NCBI GenBank assembly: GCA_023416515.1 | Contig: JAEZHP010000146.1 | Span: 1 to 52,487, forward strand | Length of the DNA stretch: 52,487 bases | Reading direction: 5' to 3' | Origin: Pseudomonadota bacterium | Lineage (GTDB): Bacteria; Pseudomonadota; Alphaproteobacteria; Sphingomonadales; Sphingomonadaceae | Shown here: positions 49,951-52,487 of the stretch, in pieces | Layout: the number at the start of each line of letters is the position of its first letter | Numbering within the stretch: position 1 is the first letter of the stretch | Notes under the pieces: model-generated | Told to the model about the DNA's origin: nothing | What the model saw: the letters and a program-made list of their open reading frames with translations, nothing else | Databases searched by the model: none | Translations under genes and position numbers: made by a program

Positions 49951-52487
49951 CCTACGTCGAGCTCCAGGTCACATCCCACTTCAGCTTCCTGCGCGGCGCC
50001 GCCAGCCCGGAAGAGTTGTTCGCGGCGGCTAAGCTGCTCGGTTATTCGGCGCTTGGCCTCACCGATCGCAACACTGTTTGCGGCATGGTTCGTGGACTCA
50101 GAGGCTCCAGGGAGACGAAGGTCCGTCTGATTGCCGGATGCCGTCTTGATCTGGTGGACGGCACCTCATTGCTGGTGTGGCCGGAGGATCGCGCCGGATG
50201 GTCTCGCCTCACTCGCCTTTTGACCATCGGTAAAGCCCGCACCATTCCCGACACGGGGCCCGCAGTCCCCAAACAAGGGGAGAAAGGCCAATGCTTTCTC
50301 CATTGGGAGGATGTCGATACCTGGTCGGAGGGACTGGTGGCTGCGCTCGTTCCGGACAAGGCCGATGCCGTCACCGAAACCGGCTTGGCCCAGATGGCGG
50401 CAATCTTCGGAAGCCGCGCGCATTGTGCACTCACCCACCATCGGCGTCCGGGAGACAAGCGCCGCCTCCACGACCTCGACAGGATGGCCCGCCGCTTTGG
50501 CGTTCAAAGCCTTGCGACCGGCGATGTGCTTTACGATTCCCTCTCCAAGAAGATGCTGCAGGATGTCGTCACCGCCATCCGCAACAAGTGCACTATCGAC
50601 GACCTTGGCTTCCGCCGCGAGCGTTATGCCGACCGCCACCTGAAGCACCCGGCTGAGATGGAGAGGCGCTTCGCAGACCATCAGGACGCAATCGCCGCCA
50701 CTGCCGCAATCGCCGAGCGCTGCACCTTTTCGCTGGCGGAGCTAAGCTACCAATATCCGGACGAGATCGTGATGTCTGGCCGAAGCCCGCAAGACGCGCT
50801 GGAGCGGCTGACTCGGGGCAAGATCGAAAGCAAGATCCCCAGCGAGATTCCGGAAGGCAAGTCTCCAGAAGATTATCGAGCTCTCCTGGAGCATGAGCTC
50901 AGGCTCGTCGCGCGCTGGGGCTACGCGCCCTACTTCCTGACGGTCAATTCGATCGTCGCTTATGCCCGCAGTCAGGGCATCCTTTGCCAGGGACGCGGCT
51001 CGGCCGCCAACTCGATGATCTGTTACGTGCTCGGAATCACCTCGATCGACCCGGTAAAGCACGGGTTGTTGTTCGAACGCTTTCTGTCCGAAAGCCGAGC
51101 AGAGCCGCCGGACATCGACGTCGATTTCGAGCATGACCGGCGTGAGGAAGTGATCCAGTGGATCTACGACACCTATGGCCATCGACATGCCGCACTGACC
51201 GCCGTGGTGAGCCGCTACCGGACCCGCGGCGCTGTCCGAGAGGTGGGCAAGGCGCTTGGACTGCCAGAGGATGTGACCGGCGCCATTTCAGGGCAGATCT
51301 GGGGTTGGTCGGACAAGGGGGTAGAGGATCGGCACATCGCTGAGCTCAACCTCGATGCTTCCGATCCCCGCCTGGCGCTGACCCTCGATCTGGCCCGGCA
51401 ACTGATCGGAACCCCAAGGCACCTGAGCACCCATCCGGGCGGTTTCGTCCTCACCCGCGACCGGCTCGACGAGCTGGTTCCGATCGAGCCCGCGGCGATG
51501 GTCAACCGGCGCGTCATCGAGTGGGAGAAAGATGATATCGAGGAACTGAAGTTCATGAAAGTCGACGTGCTCGGCGTCGGCATGCTGGGCTGCATTCGGC
51601 GCGCCTTCGACCTGCTTGCCGAGCATAAGGGCCTGCGGCTCGACCTCGCCTCTCCCGAGATGCAGGAGGATGACGAGGCGACTTTCGCCATGATCCGAAA
51701 GGCAGACACGCTCGGCACGTTCCAGATCGAAAGCAGGGCGCAGATGTCGATGCTGCCGCGGCTGAAGCCGCGCGAATTCTACGACATCGTTATCCAGGTC
51801 GCGATCGTTCGGCCGGGACCGATCCAGGGCGACATGGTCCATCCCTATCTTCGCCGGCGCGAAGGCAAGGAGATTCCGGAATATCCCAGGCCAGAGCTGG
51901 AAGCGGTGCTGAAGAAGACGCTGGGCGTGCCGCTCTTTCAAGAGCAGGCGATGAGAGTGGCAATCGAAGGCGCGGGCTTCACTCCGGCTGAGGCGGACGA
52001 GCTTCGGCGTTCCATGGCGACGTTCAAGTCGACCGGCGGGGTCAGCAAATTCCGCGACAAGATGGTCAACGGCATGCTCGCGAACGGTTACACCCTGGAT
52101 TTCGCCGAGCGGACGTTCAAGCAGATCGAGGGGTTCGGGAGCTACGGCTTCCCGGAGAGCCATGCGGCGAGCTTCGCCAAGATCGCCTACGCCTCGTCAT
52201 GGGTAAAATGCCACCATCCGGACGTGTTCTGCTGCGCTCTGCTCAATGCGCAGCCGATGGGCTTCTACGCCCCGGCGCAGATCGTCCGCGATGCGCGCGA
52301 TCATGGGGTGCAGGTTCGCCCGGTCTGCATCAACGAGAGCCGATGGGATTGTACGCTGGAGGGGGGAATCCTCCCTGTCCGCGAAGCGGATGGGGAGGGG
52401 GGCCACCCGAAGGGTGGTGGAGGGGCTGTCCGAGACCCGCGTCATTGCCCCAACCCCCCCGAGCGCGGGGCCCCCCCCCCAACTGGG
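49947..52487 (+). CDS. dnaE2: Error-prone DNA polymerase DnaE2 (3' end beyond the window)
   Basis: At least 847 codons of an alternative DNA polymerase III alpha subunit used for translesion synthesis with ImuA/ImuB. The PHP domain is N-terminal (SHFSFLRGAA, YSALGLTDRN). The catalytic Asp residues lie in PDIDVDFE (388-395; D391 and D393) and KVDVLGVG (D540). The GTG start overlaps imuB's stop. From about 52362 the coding similarity (WDCTLE) stops and the frame continues through a GC-rich double hairpin to the window end. The family is about 1,050-1,100 aa, so 200 or more residues are missing. Confidence 0.9.
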   Translation, partial: MTYVELQVTSHFSFLRGAASPEELFAAAKLLGYSALGLTDRNTVCGMVRGLRGSRETKVRLIAGCRLDLVDGTSLLVWPEDRAGWSRLTRLLTIGKARTIPDTGPAVPKQGEKGQCFLHWEDVDTWSEGLVAALVPDKADAVTETGLAQMAAIFGSRAHCALTHHRRPGDKRRLHDLDRMARRFGVQSLATGDVLYDSLSKKMLQDVVTAIRNKCTIDDLGFRRERYADRHLKHPAEMERRFADHQDAIAATAAIAERCTFSLAELSYQYPDEIVMSGRSPQDALERLTRGKIESKIPSEIPEGKSPEDYRALLEHELRLVARWGYAPYFLTVNSIVAYARSQGILCQGRGSAANSMICYVLGITSIDPVKHGLLFERFLSESRAEPPDIDVDFEHDRREEVIQWIYDTYGHRHAALTAVVSRYRTRGAVREVGKALGLPEDVTGAISGQIWGWSDKGVEDRHIAELNLDASDPRLALTLDLARQLIGTPRHLSTHPGGFVLTRDRLDELVPIEPAAMVNRRVIEWEKDDIEELKFMKVDVLGVGMLGCIRRAFDLLAEHKGLRLDLASPEMQEDDEATFAMIRKADTLGTFQIESRAQMSMLPRLKPREFYDIVIQVAIVRPGPIQGDMVHPYLRRREGKEIPEYPRPELEAVLKKTLGVPLFQEQAMRVAIEGAGFTPAEADELRRSMATFKSTGGVSKFRDKMVNGMLANGYTLDFAERTFKQIEGFGSYGFPESHAASFAKIAYASSWVKCHHPDVFCCALLNAQPMGFYAPAQIVRDARDHGVQVRPVCINESRWDCTLEGGILPVREADGEGGHPKGGGGAVRDPRHCPNPPERGAPPPTG
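52370..52417. repeat. GC-rich double-hairpin repeat at the right edge, inside dnaE2
   Basis: First hairpin: CCTCCCTGTCCGC and GCGGATGGGGAGG around a GAA loop (two wobble-type mismatches), 52370-52398. Second hairpin: CCACCC-GAA-GGGTGG, 52403-52417. Such elements occur as dispersed repeats in alphaproteobacteria. The last ~40 bases hold long C runs, so read quality may be low here. Confidence 0.6.

Overview
The window is about 52.5 kb of GC-rich, densely packed chromosomal DNA from an alphaproteobacterium, most likely a sphingomonad (order Sphingomonadales). I infer this from the family content and neighbour order: an SUV3-like helicase, a DUF1134/EipA protein, a TauE-TIGR02186 pair, ihfA followed by a MerR-like gene, rpmF-plsX-fabH, imuA-imuB-dnaE2 behind a GAAC-N7-GAAC LexA box, and many secreted S9, M16 and M23 peptidases. 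Almost every stretch is coding. There are no rRNA genes, CRISPR arrays, insertion sequences or prophage genes, and no gap longer than about 300 bases.

Layout. 1-2214: 5' part of an SUV3-like helicase, running off the left edge. 2361-7749: M23 peptidase, a HerA-like ATPase, a TauE/SafE permease with its TIGR02186 partner, and a small membrane protein. 7765-9741: a minus-strand run, read as queG, crcB, then a copper-storage-type Cys-rich protein. 9804-11995: two-gene ABC exporter (NatAB type). 12026-15222: tRNA-Ser(GCT), eipA, pyrC and a divergent pair of PilZ proteins. 15272-22793: dinB, pabB-pabC fusion, S9 peptidase, MBL-fold hydrolase, a lipoprotein plus an unusual CDF transporter, and a MAPEG protein. 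22987-26100: rpmF-plsX-fabH, then ihfA and a MerR-like regulator. 26107-30668: SRPBCC protein, SixA-like phosphatase, DinG-like helicase and YebC. 30828-34720: two small conserved genes around tRNA-Thr(GGT), a second HerA-like ATPase, and aminopeptidase P. 34815-38783: oligopeptidase B, an HExxH-X18-E lipoprotein and a thioesterase. 38773-42394: alpha/beta hydrolase, serS, a DUF2721 protein and two exported proteins. 42446-47283: LytTR regulator, LytS-type kinase and M16 peptidase. 47350-52487: LexA box and the imuA-imuB-dnaE2 mutasome operon, dnaE2 being cut by the right edge.

How the genes work together. The lipid/ribosome cluster rpmF-plsX-fabH is a classic housekeeping operon. The DNA-damage theme is strong: Pol IV, the ImuA/ImuB/DnaE2 mutasome, a DinG-like Fe-S helicase and two HerA-type motors. 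LytS and LytTR overlap by four bases and form a two-component pair, with two exported proteins of unknown role downstream. Several secreted peptidases would break down peptides in the envelope.

The most unusual feature is a double palindromic repeat (ATTCCC-N8-GGGAAT arms in inverted pairs) sitting in frame inside imuB and adding a foreign peptide to the protein. A degenerate relative lies at 41248-41312. A different GC-rich repeat interrupts dnaE2 at the right edge, where the sequence probably ends because the assembly broke. I did not find a convincing new multi-gene defence or biosynthetic system.
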